Of a stretch of DNA of 64,000 nucleotides, positions 26,639 to 37,477 are shown piece by piece; position 1 is the stretch's first letter, and every line of letters starts with the position of its first letter. A program made the translations under genes and the position numbers. The notes below the pieces were generated by a model. It saw only the letters and a program-made list of their open reading frames with translations. It made no database searches and was not told where the DNA came from. The stretch comes from Lysobacterales bacterium. GTDB taxonomy: Bacteria > Pseudomonadota > Gammaproteobacteria > Xanthomonadales > SZUA-5. The stretch spans positions 123,842 through 187,841 of the forward strand of contig JALHMG010000002.1 of the NCBI GenBank assembly GCA_022844135.1. Direction: 5' to 3'.

Positions 26639-27978
26639 TCGCCCGCGCCAGCCAAATCGCGGCCTGGACTGGCGGCCGGCTGATCGGCGCCGATGCGACC
26701 GTTGCTGGCGTCGCCCAGGATTCGCGCGTGCTGCCGCCGGGCGGCCTGTTCGTAGCGCTCAAGGGAGAGCGCGTCGACGGTCACGACTTTGTTGCCGGCC
26801 TTGATGACCATGCCGGCGCGGTGCTGGTCGAGCGAGTGCTCGACGTTCGTACGCCGCAGATCGTGGTGCCGGATTCTCTTGCGGCGCTGCAGGCCCTGGC
26901 GCGCGCCTGGTTGGCCACGCTCGATCTCAAGCTCGTCGCACTGACCGGCAGCAACGGCAAAACCACCACGAAGGAACTGACGGCGAGCATCCTGCGCCAG
27001 GTTGGACGTACGCACGCTACACCCGGCAACTACAACAACGAGATCGGCGTGCCGCTGACAGTGCTCGGTCTGGGCGCCGACCATCGATTTGCGGTGATCG
27101 AAATGGGCGCGGGTAAACCCGATGACATTCAGCCGTTGACGGCGATCGCACCGCCCGACGCGGCAGTGGTCACCAACGTTGGCCCGGCGCATCTTGAACG
27201 CCTCGGCAGTCTGGCCGGTGTGGCTGCCACTAAAGGGGGCATCTACCGCGGCCTGAAGGCCGGCGGCGTCGCAGTGCTGAATGCCGACGAGCCGTTCGCG
27301 ACCGCCTTCGAGCGCGACATCGGCGCTCGTCAGACACTACGCTTCGCGATCGACGCGCCCGCCGATATCCGCGCCAGTGACGTGGTACTTGGGAACGACG
27401 CTCGGTTCTTGCTCACGACCCCTGGCGGTAGCGCGCCCATCGCATTGCCGCTGCCGGGCCGCCACAACATCATGAACGCGCTCGCTGCCGCCGGTCTCGC
27501 CATTGCGCTTGGCGTCGGCATCGATGCTATCGCTGCCGGCTTGACGCAGGCACATGGCGTCAGCGGTCGCTTGAAGCGCATCGATTGGAACGGCGGTGTG
27601 TTGTTCGACGACAGCTACAACGCAAATCCCGGATCGCTCGGTGCGGCGATCGACACCCTCGCCCTCGCCCCCTCGCCGCGTTGGCTGGTGCTTGGCGACA
27701 TGAAGGAGCTGGGCGAAGCGAGCGCGGCGATGCACTTTGCTTGCGGCGCGAAAGCCCGCGACGCCGGCATCGATGCGCTGTTCGCTCTCGGTCCGTTGAG
27801 CGCCGAAGCGGCCCGCGGTTTTGGCACCGGCGGCGAGGCCTTCGACGATCTCGATGCGTTGGTTGCGACCTTCCGATCCGCCTGGCGACCGGGCACGACC
27901 GCGCTGATCAAGGGCTCGCGCTCGTCGCGCATGGAACGCGTGCTGCAGACGCTCGGCGTCGACGGCGGAGGACACTGA
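26635..27978 (+). CDS. murF: UDP-MurNAc-tripeptide D-Ala-D-Ala ligase MurF
   Basis: 447 aa with the Mur-ligase P-loop [10 protein letters not shown] (about 105-114), the HLERLGS segment and the [10 protein letters not shown] motif of MurF in the C-terminal domain. It adds D-Ala-D-Ala to complete the UDP-MurNAc-pentapeptide. It overlaps mraY by one base (TGATG). Confidence 0.97.
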   Translation: MIARASQIAAWTGGRLIGADATVAGVAQDSRVLPPGGLFVALKGERVDGHDFVAGLDDHAGAVLVERVLDVRTPQIVVPDSLAALQALARAWLATLDLKLVALTGSNGKTTTKELTASILRQVGRTHATPGNYNNEIGVPLTVLGLGADHRFAVIEMGAGKPDDIQPLTAIAPPDAAVVTNVGPAHLERLGSLAGVAATKGGIYRGLKAGGVAVLNADEPFATAFERDIGARQTLRFAIDAPADIRASDVVLGNDARFLLTTPGGSAPIALPLPGRHNIMNALAAAGLAIALGVGIDAIAAGLTQAHGVSGRLKRIDWNGGVLFDDSYNANPGSLGAAIDTLALAPSPRWLVLGDMKELGEASAAMHFACGAKARDAGIDALFALGPLSAEAARGFGTGGEAFDDLDALVATFRSAWRPGTTALIKGSRSSRMERVLQTLGVDGGGH

Positions 27979-29060
27979 TGCTTTTCTGGCTCGCCGACTA
28001 CCTGGAGAAGTACCTAAGCGCCCTGAACGCGGTTGGCTACATCACGTTGCGCGCGATTCTCTCGACGCTCACTGCGCTCGGCCTGTCGCTGTGGCTGGGG
28101 CCCAAGCTGATCCGTTCGTTGACCGAGAAGCAAATCGGCCAGACGATCCGCAAAGATGGTCCGCAGTCGCACCTGTCCAAAGCCGGCACGCCGACCATGG
28201 GCGGGATGCTGATCCTGCTCGCGGTCGCGACATCCACCCTGCTGTGGTGCAACCTCGAAAGCCGTTACGTGTGGATCGTACTTGGCGTGCTCTTGAGCTT
28301 TGGTTTCATCGGCTGGATAGACGACTACCGCAAGCTGGTATTAAAAGACAGCAAGGGATTAGCGGCGCGTTACAAGTACCTGCTGCAGTCGATCTTTGGC
28401 GCTACCGCGGCCGTTGTGCTGTACGTCACTGCCGACACGCCGGCAGCGACGCAATTGTATGTACCGTTCTTCAAGCAGGTCGCCATTCCGCTCGGAATGG
28501 CGTACCTGATCATCGCCTATTTCTGGATCGTCGGCTTCTCGAATGCGGTCAACCTGACCGATGGCCTGGACGGTCTGGCGATCATGCCTACCGTGCTCGT
28601 TGCCGGCGCCTTGGGCATTTTTGCGTACGCCTCGGGCCATGCCGAATTCGCAAAGTACCTTGGGATTCCACGTATTCCAGGTGCAGGCGAGCTGACCATC
28701 ATCTGCGGCGCGCTCGCTGGCGCCGGTCTGGGATTCCTGTGGTTCAACACTTATCCCGCACAGGTGTTCATGGGCGACATCGGCGCGCTGGCTGTTGGCG
28801 CGGTGCTCGGTTGCATCGCGGTCATCGTGCGCCAGGAAGCGGTGCTGGTCATCATGGGCGGCATTTTCGTGCTGGAAACGCTAAGCGTGATGCTGCAGGT
28901 CGCCTCGTTCAAGCTGACCGGCAAACGCATCTTCCGCATGGCGCCGTTGCACCACCATTTCGAACTCAAGGGTTGGCCCGAGCCCCGCGTCATCGTGCGC
29001 TTCTGGATCATCAGCGTGGTGCTGGTGTTGATGGGCCTTGCTACGTTGAAGGTGCGGTGA
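27978..29060 (+). CDS. mraY: Phospho-MurNAc-pentapeptide transferase MraY
   Basis: 360 aa, ten predicted membrane helices. Signature residues include GTPTMGG (about 73-79), the aspartate-rich [10 protein letters not shown] (metal and substrate site) and the C-terminal HHHFELKGW. It links phospho-MurNAc-pentapeptide to undecaprenyl phosphate, forming lipid I. The usual next gene, murD, is missing; a 294-base gap with a palindromic element comes before ftsW. Confidence 0.97.
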   Translation: MLFWLADYLEKYLSALNAVGYITLRAILSTLTALGLSLWLGPKLIRSLTEKQIGQTIRKDGPQSHLSKAGTPTMGGMLILLAVATSTLLWCNLESRYVWIVLGVLLSFGFIGWIDDYRKLVLKDSKGLAARYKYLLQSIFGATAAVVLYVTADTPAATQLYVPFFKQVAIPLGMAYLIIAYFWIVGFSNAVNLTDGLDGLAIMPTVLVAGALGIFAYASGHAEFAKYLGIPRIPGAGELTIICGALAGAGLGFLWFNTYPAQVFMGDIGALAVGAVLGCIAVIVRQEAVLVIMGGIFVLETLSVMLQVASFKLTGKRIFRMAPLHHHFELKGWPEPRVIVRFWIISVVLVLMGLATLKVR

Positions 29061-29144
29061 TGAGGACGACTTTCACGCGATCGGCGCACGTTGCAACCAT
29101 GCTTCCATTGAGTCTGCGAGTAAATCGGCGCAGGCGCGACGATG

Positions 29145-29301
29145 AAAAGCGAGGGCACGAGGGCACGAGGGCACGAGGGCACGTGCAAGTCGAACCGCGA
29201 TGCACAAGAAATCCTCGACTTACAACGATGCCATCGAAAGCGCAGCGACGTTGCGAGGTGCACGTGCCCTCGTGCCCTCGTGCCCTCGTGCCCTCGCTTC
29301 T
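29145..29301. repeat. Palindrome with octamer arms (GAGGGCAC units), copy 2
   Basis: Four tandem GAGGGCAC units on the left (about 29150-29184) and four inverted units on the right (about 29261-29297) flank a core with ATCGAAAGC and TGCAC. It is the same family as 23157-23304 but inverted relative to it. It lies exactly where murD would be expected, between mraY and ftsW. Confidence 0.87.
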
Positions 29302-29355
29302 TGATCTAGACCCGGCCTGCACTTGCCGAACATCGAAGTTTGGGAGCGCTCAGCA

Positions 29356-30531
29356 ATGATCCAAGCCCGCAAACTCCCGCCCGCGCCCGGCGTGGCGCCC
29401 GATGGCTACATCGCCGGCAGTGCGCTGGCCTTGATCGCGATTGGCGTGGTGATGGTGGCATCGAGTTCCATCGCCATCGCCGAAGGCCTGTCGGTGGGGC
29501 CGTTTTACTTTCTGCAGAAGCACTTAGTGTTTCTCACTGCAGGCGCCGTGCTGGCTTACCTGGCGTACCGCGTCGATCTCGAATGGCTGAAGCAGTACTC
29601 GCAGATTCTGATCCTCGGCGCGTTCGCGCTGCTCCTGGTGGTCTTTGTCCCGGGCCTGGGCGTCGAGGTCAAGGGCGCGAAGCGCTGGATCAATCTGGGC
29701 ATTTCCACCTTCCAGGCTGTCGAGGCCGTCAAGGTGTTGATGATCGTGTATCTGGCCGGCTATTTCGTGCGCCATCAGGAAGCGGTGCAACACCAGCTAT
29801 TGGGCGTGATGAAGCCGCTCATCGTAGCCGGCGCACTGCTCGGGCTGTTGCTGGCGCAACCGGATTTCGGCAGCGCGCTGCTGCTGATGGCGATCGTCGG
29901 CGGCATGGTCTGGCTCGCCGGCGGCTCGGCCAGGCACCTGGGCGCGACGGCATTGGTGACCATGCCGGTGGTGGCGGTGGCGGCCATCAGCGAGCCGTAT
30001 CGCATGGCGCGGCTGCTATCGTTTACCGATCCCTGGGCCGATCCATTCAACGACGGCTTCCAATTGACGCAAGCGTTGATCGCGGTCGGCCGCGGCGAGT
30101 GGTTCGGCGTCGGCTTGGGCGACAGCGTGCAAAAGCTTTATTACCTGCCCGAGGCGCATACCGATTTCATCTTTGCCGTGATTGCCGAGGAACTTGGCTT
30201 CGTCGGCGTGATCGTCATCATCGCGCTGTTCGCAACCTTCGTGGCGCGCGCCTTCCACCTGGGCATCGAAGGCTTGCGCCAGGGTCGCCCTTTCGAGGCG
30301 CATCTGGCCTACGGCATTGGCCTTTGGTTCGCGCTGCAGGCAGCGATCAGCATCGGCGTCAACATCGGCGCATTGCCGACAAAGGGTCTGACGCTGCCCT
30401 TGATCAGCTCCGGCGGATCGTCGTTGTTGATGTGCTGTTGCGCGGTCGGCCTGTTGCTGCGCGTCAGCGCTTCTTTGCGCGAACCGCGCGCAGTCGGTGC
30501 GCACGAAGGCGTGTCCGGGGGCGCGAAATGA
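29356..30531 (+). CDS. ftsW: Lipid II glycosyltransferase FtsW
   Basis: 391 aa from ATG 29356 with GGGAG nine bases upstream; an in-frame TTG at 29323 is the alternative. It is a SEDS-family polymerase of about ten helices with KGAKRWI, the catalytic-loop segment QPDFGSALL and the C-terminal LPLISSGGSS. With FtsI it makes septal glycan strands. It overlaps murG by ATGA. Confidence 0.96.
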   Translation: MIQARKLPPAPGVAPDGYIAGSALALIAIGVVMVASSSIAIAEGLSVGPFYFLQKHLVFLTAGAVLAYLAYRVDLEWLKQYSQILILGAFALLLVVFVPGLGVEVKGAKRWINLGISTFQAVEAVKVLMIVYLAGYFVRHQEAVQHQLLGVMKPLIVAGALLGLLLAQPDFGSALLLMAIVGGMVWLAGGSARHLGATALVTMPVVAVAAISEPYRMARLLSFTDPWADPFNDGFQLTQALIAVGRGEWFGVGLGDSVQKLYYLPEAHTDFIFAVIAEELGFVGVIVIIALFATFVARAFHLGIEGLRQGRPFEAHLAYGIGLWFALQAAISIGVNIGALPTKGLTLPLISSGGSSLLMCCCAVGLLLRVSASLREPRAVGAHEGVSGGAK

Positions 30532-31592
30532 CCGCGCCGGTGATGGTCATGGCGGGCGGCACTGGTGGACATGTGTTCCCCGGCCTGGCCGTGGCTGCAG
30601 CCTTGCAGGCGCGCTCCGTGCCGGTGGTATGGCTGGGCGCGCGCGGCGGTATGGAAGAGCGGCTGGTACCGAGTCGAGGGATCGTTTTCGAAGGCATCGC
30701 CGTACGCGGTCTGCGCGGCAAAGGTCTGTGGCGGAAACTTGCGCTGCCGCTCGACTTGCTGCGCGCAGTGTGGCAGGCGCACGGCGTCCTCAAACGCACT
30801 GCGCCGCGCTGCGTGGTCAGCTTCGGTGGTTACGCCGCCGGACCCGGCGGGCTGGCCGCTGCCCTGGGGCGCATGCCCTTGGTGGTGCACGAGCAGAATC
30901 GTATTCCAGGCCTGACCAATCGCGTTCTCGCGAGACTCGCTCGGCGCGTCCTGAGCGGCTTTCCTGAGGTGTTCGCTGGCGGCCAATGGGTCGGCAATCC
31001 GGTGCGTGCCGAGATCGCATCGCTGCCAGCGCCGAACCTGCGCTTCGCGGCGCGCAGCGGCCCACTGAACGTGCTGGTACTCGGCGGCAGTCAGGGCGCA
31101 CGCGTGTTGAATCAAACGCTGCCCGCGGCGTTGGCACTGTTGGAACCCGGCTTGCGTCCGAATATCTGGCACCAGTGCGGCCAGGCGGGTTTGGAAGCGA
31201 CCACACTGGCGTACCAGAACGCCGGCATTGCGGCACGAGTGACGGCCTTTATCGACGACATGGCCGCTGCCTATGCCTGGGCCGACCTCGCGGTCTGTCG
31301 CGCCGGCGCGTTGACGCTTGCCGAGCTCACGGCCGCAGGTTTAGGCGCCTGGCTGGTGCCTTACCCGCATGCCGTCGACGACCACCAGACGGCGAATGCG
31401 CGATGGCTGGTCGATGCTGGCGCCGCGGAGCTCATTCCGGAAACCGGCTTGAGCGCGGAGCGGCTCGCGCAGCGCCTTCGCGCGCTCGGTACGCGGGCCG
31501 AACTGCAAGCGATGGCAGAACGCGCGCGCGCTTTGGCGGCGCCCGATTCCGCCGACCGCGTCGCCGCCACGTGCATCGAGGTGTCGGCATGA
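30528..31592 (+). CDS. murG: UDP-GlcNAc:lipid I N-acetylglucosaminyltransferase MurG
   Basis: 354 aa, GT28 fold. The N-terminal glycine loop GGTGGHVFP is at about 9-17, HEQN at about 123, the second loop is GGSQGAR and the donor-binding segment is [11 protein letters not shown]. It converts lipid I to lipid II on the inner face of the membrane. It overlaps ftsW and murC by 4 bases each. Confidence 0.97.
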   Translation: MTAPVMVMAGGTGGHVFPGLAVAAALQARSVPVVWLGARGGMEERLVPSRGIVFEGIAVRGLRGKGLWRKLALPLDLLRAVWQAHGVLKRTAPRCVVSFGGYAAGPGGLAAALGRMPLVVHEQNRIPGLTNRVLARLARRVLSGFPEVFAGGQWVGNPVRAEIASLPAPNLRFAARSGPLNVLVLGGSQGARVLNQTLPAALALLEPGLRPNIWHQCGQAGLEATTLAYQNAGIAARVTAFIDDMAAAYAWADLAVCRAGALTLAELTAAGLGAWLVPYPHAVDDHQTANARWLVDAGAAELIPETGLSAERLAQRLRALGTRAELQAMAERARALAAPDSADRVAATCIEVSA

Positions 31593-33025
31593 GTATCGCC
31601 GCCCGCTTCCGCCCCGGACAGGACTCGATGCGCGCATTTCGTCGCGTGCATTTCATCGGCATCGGCGGTGCCGGCATGAGCGGCATCGCCGAAGTCATGC
31701 TCAATCTTGAATACACCATTTCCGGCTCCGATCAGGCCGATAACAAAACCACGCGTCGCCTGGCGGAACTCGGCGCTCGGGTGTTCAAAGGTCACGCAGC
31801 GGCGAATGTGGACGATGTCGACGTGCTGGTCGTATCGAGCGCCATCGCTGCCGACAATCCAGAGCTCATCGCGGCGCGCGAGAAGCGACTACCGATCGTG
31901 CCGCGCGCGGAAATGCTCGGCGAGTTGATGCGCTTTCGTCGCGGCATTGCGGTGGCCGGCACGCACGGCAAGACCACCACCACGAGCCTGATCGCCAGTG
32001 TTCTCGCTGCGGCGGGCCTCGATCCAACCTTCGTCATCGGCGGCTTGCTCAACAGCGCCGGCACGCATGCGCGCCTCGGCGCTGGCGAGTACCTGGTCGC
32101 CGAAGCCGACGAAAGCGATGGTTCCTTCCTGCTCCTGCAACCCTTGATGGCGGTGGTCACCAATATCGATGCCGACCATCTGGAAAACTTCGGCGGGCGT
32201 TTCGAAACCCTCAAGGCTGCGTTCGATCAATTCATTCATCGCTTGCCGTTTTACGGCCTCGCGGTGCTGTGCGCCGATGACCCCGAGACCCGCGCCTTGG
32301 CGGCGCGCAGCCCGCGCGCGGTGCGCACCTATGGCTTTGCCGACGATGCCGACGTGCGCGCCAGCGATGTTTCGCAAAGCGGCACCGAAATGCGCTTCAC
32401 GCTGCATATGCCGGACGAAACACCGCGCGATGTGCGCCTCAAACTGCCGGGAAGGCACAACGTGCAGAACGCCTGCGCGGCTGTGGCGATCGCGCTCGAA
32501 ATCGGCGTCACGGCCGATGCGATCGTCAGCGGTCTGGAGCGCTTCGGTGGCGTCGGCCGGCGCTTCCATATGCATCCGCCGCTGGCGCTCAAGTCTGGCG
32601 AGGCGATGTTCGTCGACGACTACGGTCATCATCCGCGCGAGGTGCGCGCGGTGATCGATGCCGCGCGCGGCGGCTGGCCGGACAGGCGTCTGGTGCTGGC
32701 CTTTCAGCCGCACCGCTACACGCGCACCCGCGATTTGTTCGACGACTTCGCCGACGTGCTGAGCCAGGTCGATGTGCTGGTGTTGACCGAGATCTACGCC
32801 GCAGGAGAGGCGCCGATCGCAGGCGCCGATGGTCGCGCACTGGCCAGAGCGGTGCGCGCGCGCGGCCGCGTCGATCCGGTATTCATCGCCCATCCGCGGG
32901 AGCTCAAGCAGGTGCTTCCCGATTTGCTTCGCGATGGCGATCTGTTGCTGCTTCAAGGCGCCGGCGATATCGGCGCCGCGGCGAACGAGTTGGAAGCCTA
33001 TGGGCTTGCGGGAGGTGCGCGATGA
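31589..33025 (+). CDS. murC: UDP-N-acetylmuramate:L-alanine ligase MurC
   Basis: 478 aa. The UDP-binding loop is [12 protein letters not shown], the ATP loop GTHGKTTT, then EADESDGSF and, in the C-terminal domain, [10 protein letters not shown] and FQPHRYTRT. It adds the first stem-peptide residue. Its stop overlaps ddl by ATGA; murB, which sits here in some relatives, is absent. Confidence 0.97.
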   Translation: MSIAARFRPGQDSMRAFRRVHFIGIGGAGMSGIAEVMLNLEYTISGSDQADNKTTRRLAELGARVFKGHAAANVDDVDVLVVSSAIAADNPELIAAREKRLPIVPRAEMLGELMRFRRGIAVAGTHGKTTTTSLIASVLAAAGLDPTFVIGGLLNSAGTHARLGAGEYLVAEADESDGSFLLLQPLMAVVTNIDADHLENFGGRFETLKAAFDQFIHRLPFYGLAVLCADDPETRALAARSPRAVRTYGFADDADVRASDVSQSGTEMRFTLHMPDETPRDVRLKLPGRHNVQNACAAVAIALEIGVTADAIVSGLERFGGVGRRFHMHPPLALKSGEAMFVDDYGHHPREVRAVIDAARGGWPDRRLVLAFQPHRYTRTRDLFDDFADVLSQVDVLVLTEIYAAGEAPIAGADGRALARAVRARGRVDPVFIAHPRELKQVLPDLLRDGDLLLLQGAGDIGAAANELEAYGLAGGAR

Positions 33026-33936
33026 CCGCCTTCGGCCGCGTCGCCGTGGTACTCGGCGGCACTTCCTCCGAGCGCGAGGTATCGCTCAACAGCGGCGCGA
33101 ATGTACTTGCGGCGCTGCTGCGGCGCGGTATCGACGCGATCGCAATAGACGGAATCCCGGCGCTGCTCGATGCGATCCGCGCCGGCGGCATCGACCGTGT
33201 CTTCAATATTCTGCATGGCCGCGGCGGCGAGGATGGCGTGCTGCAAGGCGCGCTCGAATCCCTGGGCATGCCGTACACCGGTTCGGGCGTGCTCGGGTCG
33301 GCGCTGACCATGGACAAGGTGCGCACCAAGCGCATTTGGCAGGCGCTCGGCATTCCCACGCCGAAATTCGCCGTGCTGCATCCTGGGGAGGATGTTGCGG
33401 CAGCGCTGGCGATAGTTGGTCTGCCGGCGATCGTCAAACCCTCGCGCGAGGGATCCAGTGTCGGCGTGACGCGTGTGTTCCAGGCAGGCGATGTGCAGGC
33501 CGCGGTCGATCTCGCTGCTCGCTACGACGGCGAGCTGTTGGTCGAACAACTGATCGAAGGACCGGAGCTGACCGTCGGCATCCTCGACGGGGCGGCGTTG
33601 CCCAGCATCCGCATCGTGCCGCCGGGCGAGTACTACGATTACCACGCCAAGTACATTTCCGACGACACGCAGTACTTCTGCCCCGGCCTGGTCGGCGAGC
33701 AAGAAACGACTTTGCGGCGCTTGTGCGAGCGCGCGTTCGATGCCGTCGGCGCGCGCGGTTGGGGACGCATCGATGTGATGCAGGACGCCACGGGCTCGTT
33801 TTATCTGCTGGAGGTCAACACCACGCCCGGCATGACCAGTCACAGCCTGGTGCCCAAAGCGGCACGCGTTGCGGGTATCGACTTCGACGAGTTGTGCGAG
33901 CGCATCTTGCGCACCAGCCTGGGAGGCGCTCAATGA
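33022..33936 (+). CDS. ddl: D-alanine:D-alanine ligase
   Basis: 304 aa, ATP-grasp enzyme of DdlB size. Motifs include [11 protein letters not shown] near the start, [18 protein letters not shown] (ATP binding) and [18 protein letters not shown] at the C-terminus. It makes the D-Ala-D-Ala used by MurF. It overlaps murC and ftsQ by 4 bases. Confidence 0.97.
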   Translation: MTAFGRVAVVLGGTSSEREVSLNSGANVLAALLRRGIDAIAIDGIPALLDAIRAGGIDRVFNILHGRGGEDGVLQGALESLGMPYTGSGVLGSALTMDKVRTKRIWQALGIPTPKFAVLHPGEDVAAALAIVGLPAIVKPSREGSSVGVTRVFQAGDVQAAVDLAARYDGELLVEQLIEGPELTVGILDGAALPSIRIVPPGEYYDYHAKYISDDTQYFCPGLVGEQETTLRRLCERAFDAVGARGWGRIDVMQDATGSFYLLEVNTTPGMTSHSLVPKAARVAGIDFDELCERILRTSLGGAQ

Positions 33937-34673
33937 GCCAGCGGCCCTTCCTCGCCCAGACGCTGACGCTGCTCGCGGTGTTTGCGATTGCGTTACTGTT
34001 GATCGGCGTCTATTTCGCACGAACCGGCGGCGTCGGTTTTCTCCCCATCAGTTACGTCGACGTCACCGCGCCATTCGGGCGTGTCAGCGACGCGCAGATC
34101 CGCGACGCGATTGCTCCCGCAGCGGCGCGCGGCTTTTTGTTCGTCGATCTGGAGGAAGCGCGCTCACGCGTGCTTGCGCTGCCGTGGATCGAGTCGGCGG
34201 AGGTGCGCAAGGAATGGCCGGATGTGCTGAGCGTACGCGTCACCGAGCGCGATGTGCTCGGTCGCAGCGGCACCGATGCGCTGGTGGATGTCGCCGGCGC
34301 GCTATTCCCGGCGCGCGGCAGCGGCGAGCTGCGTGGCCTGCCGCGCTTCGACGCACGCCCGGAGCAGATGCCGGCGCTGGTGGCTTTCTATCAGGCAGTC
34401 AAGCCAGATAGCGCCGATCCTCAAATCGAAACCTTGAGCATGAGCGCGCGCGGCGCGATCGAGCTGCGCCTGTCCAATGGCGTAGAGGTGCGCTTGGGCA
34501 GTCGCGATCAGGCGGCGCGTTTTGCGCGCTTCATCGCCAGCCTGGATTCTTTGAAAAATCTCGACGCGCGCCCGATCGTGCGCGCCGATCTTCGATATAC
34601 CCACGGATTTGCCGTGCGCTACGCCGACCCGGCGGTACCGGCTTCTCCCGTTTTGAGTTCCGTAAATCCATGA
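33933..34673 (+). CDS. ftsQ: Cell division protein FtsQ
   Basis: 246 aa. One membrane helix (about 10-30), then a POTRA domain beginning [20 protein letters not shown] and the FtsQ beta domain with [17 protein letters not shown]. It recruits FtsL and FtsB to the divisome. ATG 33933 overlaps the ddl stop, and its own stop overlaps ftsA. Confidence 0.95.
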   Translation: MSQRPFLAQTLTLLAVFAIALLLIGVYFARTGGVGFLPISYVDVTAPFGRVSDAQIRDAIAPAAARGFLFVDLEEARSRVLALPWIESAEVRKEWPDVLSVRVTERDVLGRSGTDALVDVAGALFPARGSGELRGLPRFDARPEQMPALVAFYQAVKPDSADPQIETLSMSARGAIELRLSNGVEVRLGSRDQAARFARFIASLDSLKNLDARPIVRADLRYTHGFAVRYADPAVPASPVLSSVNP

Positions 34674-35908
34674 CCCGAAAGAGTGACAAATCGCTGATCG
34701 TTGGCCTCGATATCGGCACCAGCAAAGTGGTGGCGATGGTCGGCGAGTACGCGCCCGGCGAGCCGGTCGATGTGATCGGGCTTGGCAGCCACGCCTCGCG
34801 CGGCATCAAGCGCGGCGTCGTCGTCGACATCGAATCGACCGTGCAGTCGATCCAGCGCGCGGTCGAGGAAGCTGAGGCGATGAGCGGCTGCGAAATCCGT
34901 TCCGTTTATGCCGGTATCAGCGGCAGCCACATCAAGAGCTTGAACTCCCATGGCATCGTCGCAATCCGCGACAAGGAAGTCACGGATTTCGACGTCGACC
35001 GCGCGCTCGACGCGGCCCGCGCCATGCCGATTCCGGCCGATCAGAAAATTCTGCATGTGCTCAGTCAGGAATACGTTATCGACGAGCAGGACGGCATTCG
35101 CCACCCGATCGGCATGAGCGGCGTGCGCCTCGAAGTTCGCGCCCATCTGGTGACGGCCGCAGCGAGCGCCGCGCAGAACGTCACCAAGTGCATTGCGCGC
35201 TGCGGATTGTCGGTCGACGATTTGATCTTGCAGCCGTTGGCCGCCAGCCACGCAGTGCTCACGGACGATGAGCGCGAGCTCGGCGTGGCCTTGATCGACA
35301 TTGGTGCCGGAACAACCGATATCGTGATTTTCGCGCAGGGCGCGATACGCCACACTGCCGTGTTGCCGATCGCGGGCGATCAAGTCACCAACGACATCGC
35401 CGTGGCGCTGCGCACCCCGACGCAACACGCCGAAGACATCAAGCTCAAGTACGCCTGCGCACTGGCGCAACTGGCCACCGCCGAGGAAAGTATTTCGGTG
35501 CCGAGCGTCGGCGAGCGAGCGCCGCGCCGGCTTGCTCGGCAAACGCTCGCCGAGGTTGTGCAGCCGCGCTACGAGGAATTGTTCACGCTGGCGCAAGCGG
35601 AACTGCGGCGCAGCGGCTTCGAAGACTTGATCGCCGCTGGCGTGGTCCTCACCGGTGGTGCGGCACGGATGGAAGGCGCGGTCGAGCTTGCCGAAGAAAT
35701 TTTTCATATGCCGGTGCGACTCGGAATCCCGCAACACATCACCGGATTGGTCGATGTGGTCGGCAATCCGATCCACGCTGCGGGCGTGGGCTTGCTGGTT
35801 TACGGCACTCAGGTCGAACGCCCGCGCGCGCCCACGCGCAGCGGGCCGGCGGCCGGCGTGCTGAGTGCTTGGGAAAAGGTCAGGAAATGGGTGGGTGGGG
35901 AGTTTTGA
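34670..35908 (+). CDS. ftsA: Cell division protein FtsA
   Basis: 412 aa, actin-like ATPase with phosphate loop GLDIGTSKV (about 12-20), the SHI/1C domain and IDIGAGTTDI (phosphate 2). The C-terminus (SAWEKVRKWVGGEF) is the amphipathic membrane-targeting helix. It tethers FtsZ filaments to the membrane. A palindromic element starts 3 bases after its stop. Confidence 0.97.
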   Translation: MTRKSDKSLIVGLDIGTSKVVAMVGEYAPGEPVDVIGLGSHASRGIKRGVVVDIESTVQSIQRAVEEAEAMSGCEIRSVYAGISGSHIKSLNSHGIVAIRDKEVTDFDVDRALDAARAMPIPADQKILHVLSQEYVIDEQDGIRHPIGMSGVRLEVRAHLVTAAASAAQNVTKCIARCGLSVDDLILQPLAASHAVLTDDERELGVALIDIGAGTTDIVIFAQGAIRHTAVLPIAGDQVTNDIAVALRTPTQHAEDIKLKYACALAQLATAEESISVPSVGERAPRRLARQTLAEVVQPRYEELFTLAQAELRRSGFEDLIAAGVVLTGGAARMEGAVELAEEIFHMPVRLGIPQHITGLVDVVGNPIHAAGVGLLVYGTQVERPRAPTRSGPAAGVLSAWEKVRKWVGGEF

Positions 35909-35910
35909 TG

Positions 35911-36010
35911 CGCGCGGCACGGGGCACGGGGTGTGGGTTACGGGAAAAGCGGACGAGCATCCTGCGCTGCAAGGCTCCCGTGCCGCACCGCGTGACCCGC
36001 GCCCCGAAAA
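35911..36010. repeat. Palindrome with heptamer arms (GCACGGG-type units)
   Basis: The left arm at 35915-35944 is tandem GCACGGG, GCACGGG, GTGTGGG, TTACGGG; the right arm at 35977-36005 is a degenerate inverse. It fills most of the ftsA-ftsZ gap. Short open frames across it are not supported. Confidence 0.68.
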
Positions 36011-36083
36011 ACAATCGGCCAGACGCAGGGAAGCGCTTCAGCCGGCACGACAACAGCGGTAATTTTTTTGCGAGGGTCAACCT

Positions 36084-37286
36084 ATGTTTCATTTGATGGA
36101 AAGCGCAACACCCAATGCGGTCATCAAAGTCATCGGCGTCGGCGGCGGTGGTGGCAATGCGGTCGCACACATGCTGGGCGGAAACATTGAGGGCGTCGAG
36201 TTCATCGTCGCCAACACCGACGCCCAGGCACTCAAACGCGTCGAGGGCGTGACCTCGTTGCACCTCGGCAGCAACGTCACCAAGGGTCTTGGCGCCGGCG
36301 CCAATCCCGAGGTCGGTCGTCAAGCGGCCATTGAAGACCGCGAGCGCATCAGCGAGGCGCTGCGCGGCTCGGACATGGTTTTTATCACCGCCGGCATGGG
36401 CGGCGGCACCGGCACTGGCGCGGCGCCTGTGATTGCGCAAATCGCCAAGGATTTGGACATCCTGACCGTGGCCGTGGTCACCAAGCCCTTCCCGTTCGAG
36501 GGCAAACGACGAATGGCGGTGGCAATGAAAGGTATCGATGAGCTGGCGCAGCACGTCGATTCGCTGATCACCATCCCGAACGAGAAACTGCTGAGCGTGC
36601 TCGGCCGCGAAGTGACCCTGTTGAACGCGTTCAAGGAAGCGAACGATGTACTGCTCGGCGCCGTGCAGGGCATCGCGGACTTGATCACCCGTCCCGGCTT
36701 GATCAACGTCGACTTCGCCGACGTGCGCACGGTGATGAGCGAGATGGGTCTGGCGATGATGGGCACCGGTCGCGCCAAGGGCGACGATCGCGCGGTAGCG
36801 GCCACGGAAGCGGCGATCGGCAATCCGCTGCTCGAAGACATCAATCTCAAGGGCGCCTGCGGCATCCTGGTCAACATCACGGCCGGGCCGAATCTGTCGA
36901 TGCGCGAGTACAACGAAGTCGGCCAGACGGTTGCCGAATTCGCTGCCGAAGACGCCAACATCAAGATCGGCACCGTGCTCGACATGGACATGGAAGACGA
37001 GATTCGCGTCACCGTGGTCGCAACCGGCTTGAATCGCCAGACCGCGCGGCAACCGGTGGACACTTTCAATCCGTCGCTGCACCAGCAACAACCGCGCAGC
37101 AGCTTCCGCGTTGTGCGCCCCGAGGGCGAGTTGCAGGCAGCGCATCAGCCCGCACCGCGCCCGGCCGCGCAGCCGCAACCAACGGTGCGCCGCTTCGGCA
37201 ATGCGGCCGCAGCGGCGGCGCCCGAGAGCAACCCGGATATCGATTACCTCGATATCCCGGCGTTCTTGCGGCGGCAGGCGGATTGA
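36084..37286 (+). CDS. ftsZ: Cell division GTPase FtsZ
   Basis: 400 aa. Tubulin signature GGGTGTG is at about 106-112, the T7 synergy segment NVDFADVRTVM at about 210, a glutamine/proline-rich linker spans 335-380 and the C-terminal peptide DIDYLDIPAFLRRQAD binds FtsA and ZipA. It polymerises into the Z-ring. It is the last dcw gene; lpxC, usually next in gammaproteobacteria, is absent. Confidence 0.98.
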   Translation: MFHLMESATPNAVIKVIGVGGGGGNAVAHMLGGNIEGVEFIVANTDAQALKRVEGVTSLHLGSNVTKGLGAGANPEVGRQAAIEDRERISEALRGSDMVFITAGMGGGTGTGAAPVIAQIAKDLDILTVAVVTKPFPFEGKRRMAVAMKGIDELAQHVDSLITIPNEKLLSVLGREVTLLNAFKEANDVLLGAVQGIADLITRPGLINVDFADVRTVMSEMGLAMMGTGRAKGDDRAVAATEAAIGNPLLEDINLKGACGILVNITAGPNLSMREYNEVGQTVAEFAAEDANIKIGTVLDMDMEDEIRVTVVATGLNRQTARQPVDTFNPSLHQQQPRSSFRVVRPEGELQAAHQPAPRPAAQPQPTVRRFGNAAAAAAPESNPDIDYLDIPAFLRRQAD

Positions 37287-37294
37287 ATTGAACT

Positions 37295-37319
37295 GCGGGG
37301 GGCGCCGTTGGCGCCCCGC
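37295..37319 (+). terminator. GC-rich hairpin after ftsZ
   Basis: GCGGGGGGCGCC and GGCGCCCCGC form a strong stem with a 3-base loop and a one-base bulge, 9 bases after the ftsZ stop. No U-run follows, so it may be a Rho-assisted stop or an RNA-end stabiliser. Confidence 0.5.
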
Positions 37320-37477
37320 GCGGGAACATCGGGGTCTAGAATACTCGGCCGTTTCAAGCTCGGGAGGATTACGAGAATTCATACACACGGCATAGGAGAG
37401 TGCACACTCTGGAGCAGCGTCAGTCGGCGGAACTCATCGCGCAAATTCCGAGCATGTCCGGAAAGGAGGGTAATGCC

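Noticed and set aside
28091-29359. 422-codon frame overlapping mraY
   Set aside because: Out-of-frame shadow of mraY that runs on through the palindromic repeat.
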